6,810 nt of DNA, from contig CALBME010000134.1 of the NCBI GenBank assembly GCA_937896295.1, positions 1-6,810 of the forward strand, written 5' to 3'. Made by a program: the position numbers and the translations under genes. The first letter of the stretch is position 1; the number at the start of each line of letters is the position of its first letter. Positions 4,914-6,810 of this stretch are shown here, one piece after another. The DNA is from an uncultured Micavibrio sp. (GTDB lineage Bacteria; Pseudomonadota; Alphaproteobacteria; Micavibrionales; UBA1664). The notes under the pieces were generated by a model, which did not search any database, was not told the origin of the DNA, and saw only the letters and a program-made list of their open reading frames with translations.

Positions 4914-5935
4914 CAGTAAATAATCTCGTCCTCGTCCTTGCCGGAAGAGACGCGGATTTCACCGCGCGATTCCAGGTCTTTGGTTACGCTCACGACATAG
5001 TTTTGCGCTTCTTCCACGTCTTTCAGACGCACAGGCCCAAGCGAGCCCATGTCTTCACGCAGGATTTTCGCTGCACGCTCTGACATGTTGGAGAAGAAGA
5101 GGTCGCGCAAGGTTTCGGTCGCGCCCTTGAGGGCGAGGGGGAGTTTTTCCTTGTCGATTGCGCGGATAAGCGCCTGGATCGATTGTGGATCGAGTTTGCC
5201 CAGGTCCTCGAAGGTGAACATGAGGGATCGGATTTTTTCCGCCGCGCTGGGTTCTGATTCCTCGAGCCCGGTCATGAAACGGCTTTCGACCTGGCGGTCG
5301 AGATTGTTGAAAATCTCCGCCATCATTTCGTGGCTGTCGCGGCGCTGGCCGCGAGCAAGGTTGGACATGAATTCGGTGCGCAGGGTTTTTTCGACGTCTT
5401 CCAGCACTTCTTTCTGTACGCTTTCCATACGCAGCATGCGGTGGATGACCTCCATAGCAAAGCCTTGCGGCAGAAGCGCCATCACGCGGGCGGCGTGATC
5501 GGGCTGGATCTTGGACATGACCACGGCGACGGTCTGCGGGTATTCCTTGACCAGGAAGTTGGCCAGCACTTCCTCGTTCACATTGCCGAGTTTTTCCCAC
5601 ATCGTACGGCCGGCGGGGCCGCGGATTTCTTCCATGATTGCGCCGACCTTGTCCTTGTTCAGGACCTTGGCCAGAAGGCGTTCGGTGGAATCCAGCGTGC
5701 CGACGAGGGAGCCTGTCGACGACATCTGTTCGGCAAAATCGACGAACAGGCGTTCGATGACCGTGGAGGAGACTTTGCCGAGCGCGGCCATGGTGGTCGA
5801 GATTTCCATGATCTCGTCCTCGTCCATGAATTCGAACAGCTTGGCGGTGTGTTCCTCGCCCAGAGACAATAAAAAGATCGCGGCTTTTTCTTTGCCGGAA
5901 AGGGTGCGGTAATCTTCTCTGATCCGTAAGGCCAT
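4913..5935 (-). CDS. fliG: Flagellar motor switch protein FliG
   Basis: 340 residues, full length. FliG forms the top of the C-ring, binds the FliF C-terminus and receives torque from MotA. The N-terminal FliF-binding domain covers about 10-105 (LSGKEKAAIFLLSLGEEHTAKLF). The middle domain holds the FliM-binding motif as EYPQ (131-134). The C-terminal torque domain runs from about 230, with MFTFEDL (239-245). Charged torque-helix positions match E. coli: K270 (K264), R287 (R281), E294 and D295 (D288, D289) and R303 (R297). The acidic C-terminus DEDEIIY is unremarkable. Start: CAGGAG inside the end of fliF precedes the ATG at 5935, six bases after the fliF stop. Confidence 0.96.
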   Translation of the reverse strand: MALRIREDYRTLSGKEKAAIFLLSLGEEHTAKLFEFMDEDEIMEISTTMAALGKVSSTVIERLFVDFAEQMSSTGSLVGTLDSTERLLAKVLNKDKVGAIMEEIRGPAGRTMWEKLGNVNEEVLANFLVKEYPQTVAVVMSKIQPDHAARVMALLPQGFAMEVIHRMLRMESVQKEVLEDVEKTLRTEFMSNLARGQRRDSHEMMAEIFNNLDRQVESRFMTGLEESEPSAAEKIRSLMFTFEDLGKLDPQSIQALIRAIDKEKLPLALKGATETLRDLFFSNMSERAAKILREDMGSLGPVRLKDVEEAQNYVVSVTKDLESRGEIRVSSGKDEDEIIY

Positions 5936-5941
5936 GGCGCG

Positions 5942-6810
5942 TTACTCCTGCGTCATCCAGTTGCGGATGATAGAGACCGTTTCGTTCGGGTGGGATGCGA
6001 CGATGTCGCCCACCTTGCGCACGGTTGACGCCTTCACCTTGCCTTCAACGGCGTTCATATCGATCAGGCTGTCTTCTTCCTGCTGGATACGGGCTTCGAT
6101 TTCGGCGGCGCTGGGACCCGTCAGGGCAGGGGCCGTCGGCGCGGCCTGCGCCAGCAGCATTTCAGAACGCGCTTCCTCGATCGCGGCTTTCTGTGCGGCG
6201 AAAAGCGATGTCATGATGGGTTTGAGAACCAGCAGAATGACCAGGATGCCCATGATGGCCAGCATGATCATCTCGGCCGTCTGCAGCAGCTGACTGCGGT
6301 CAAATCCAAAGAGGGTCGAGTCCGAGCCGATGTCGGGCGTATCCACGGCGGTAAAAGGCATGTTCACCACCTCGACGGTATCGCCGCGTTTGGCGTCAAA
6401 GCCGATGGCGGATTTGACGAGGGCGGTGATCTTGTCCAGTTCTTCCTGGCTGCGCGGCTGGTATGTCTTTTTGCCTTCCGCGTCCGTCGCCTCGACGCCG
6501 TCGATCAGCACGGCGACCGATACCTTGTTAACGGTGCCGGTCTGGGTCGTGATGGATTTGACCGTCTTGGAAATTTCGTAATTGGTTGTTTCTTCACTGC
6601 GGTTTGAATTGGTGCTTTCTCCGCCAGCAGATGCCGCCGAGGATCCGCCGGGTACATTGTTCTGCACGCTTACGGGCTGATTGGCGCCGCCCGAACCCGT
6701 TTCGTTCGAGGCATCGGTCACGCTTTGTGTCGAGCGCACGACCTGACCTTCAGGATCGTAGCTTTCCGAATTCTGCGTGATGCGGTCGAAATTCAGGTCG
6801 GCGGTGACAT
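5942..6810 (-). CDS. fliF: Flagellar MS-ring protein FliF, C-terminal half (partial)
   Basis: The reading frame enters from the right edge and the window shows the last 288 residues; the true start lies outside. The in-frame GTG at 6739 is not the start, because the codons upstream of it already read ADLNFDRITQNSESYDPEGQ, a conserved block of the FliF periplasmic region. After it come a Ser/Gly/Asn-rich linker (about residues 32-70 of the fragment), the C-terminal ring domain (TNYEISKTVK, then VSVAVLIDG and VEVVNMPF), a transmembrane helix (about 178-196, MIMLAIMGILVILLVLKPI) and a cytoplasmic tail. The last 30 residues (TVRKVGDIVASHPNETVSIIRNWMTQE) are the FliG-binding segment. FliF is the inner-membrane ring on which the rotor and export gate assemble. 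It is first in this operon, and any promoter or FlbD site lies beyond the window. Confidence 0.95.
   Translation of the reverse strand, partial: VTADLNFDRITQNSESYDPEGQVVRSTQSVTDASNETGSGGANQPVSVQNNVPGGSSAASAGGESTNSNRSEETTNYEISKTVKSITTQTGTVNKVSVAVLIDGVEATDAEGKKTYQPRSQEELDKITALVKSAIGFDAKRGDTVEVVNMPFTAVDTPDIGSDSTLFGFDRSQLLQTAEMIMLAIMGILVILLVLKPIMTSLFAAQKAAIEEARSEMLLAQAAPTAPALTGPSAAEIEARIQQEEDSLIDMNAVEGKVKASTVRKVGDIVASHPNETVSIIRNWMTQE

Noticed and set aside
5534..5545. FliG motif EYPQ instead of EHPQ
   Set aside because: His-to-Tyr here is, as I recall, usual in alphaproteobacterial FliG, so not a defect.
5330..5872. Plus-strand frame of 180 codons opposite fliG
   Set aside because: Antisense to a full-length, conserved fliG; the composition is that of a shadow frame.
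6737..6739. GTG as a start for a shorter FliF
   Set aside because: Codons upstream of it in the same frame encode a conserved FliF block reaching the window edge, so the gene is cut by the window, not short.

Overview
The window comes from a motile Gram-negative bacterium, most likely an alphaproteobacterium. The evidence is the minus-strand flagellar gene order fliF-fliG-fliH-fliN-motA followed by a FlbD-type sigma-54 activator, together with alphaproteobacterial sequence traits (FlbE/FliH-type 'KFMFD' N-terminus, 'EYPQ' in FliG, PomA-like MotA). The genus cannot be fixed from this sequence.

Layout, read along the minus strand from right to left: the 3' part of fliF (MS ring, 6810-5942, its 5' end outside the window), fliG (switch/torque ring), fliH (export-ATPase regulator), fliN (C-ring) and motA (stator). 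These five are packed as one operon, with 6-nt and 3-nt gaps or 1-nt stop/start overlaps (TGATG, TAATG). The operon is then interrupted by two divergently transcribed XRE-type regulator genes. One runs on the plus strand (2598-2987) and overlaps the motA tail by 11 bp. The other runs on the minus strand (2468-1809) and carries a PLD-like/TrmB-like C-terminal domain. They share a 129-bp AT-rich intergenic region with palindromes, a tandem 10-bp repeat and a good sigma-70-type promoter for the minus gene. After this insert comes the sigma-54-dependent activator (flbD, 1711-395), which ends at a hairpin terminator. The left end holds a small unrecognised minus-strand ORF (about 54-66 codons) and the first 33 codons of a gene with a twin-arginine-like signal peptide and a strong Shine-Dalgarno.

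Functionally, FliF-FliG-FliN build the rotor base and switch, FliH serves the export apparatus, MotA is half of the stator, and FlbD is the AAA+ activator that in Caulobacter couples basal-body completion to late flagellar transcription. The insert is the accessory part. The minus XRE gene is clearly AT-richer than its neighbours (sampled lines are 40-45% GC by hand count), while the flagellar genes and the plus XRE gene sample near 58-60%, so the two regulators may have separate origins. No RNA genes, insertion sequences, CRISPR arrays or att-like repeats were seen.
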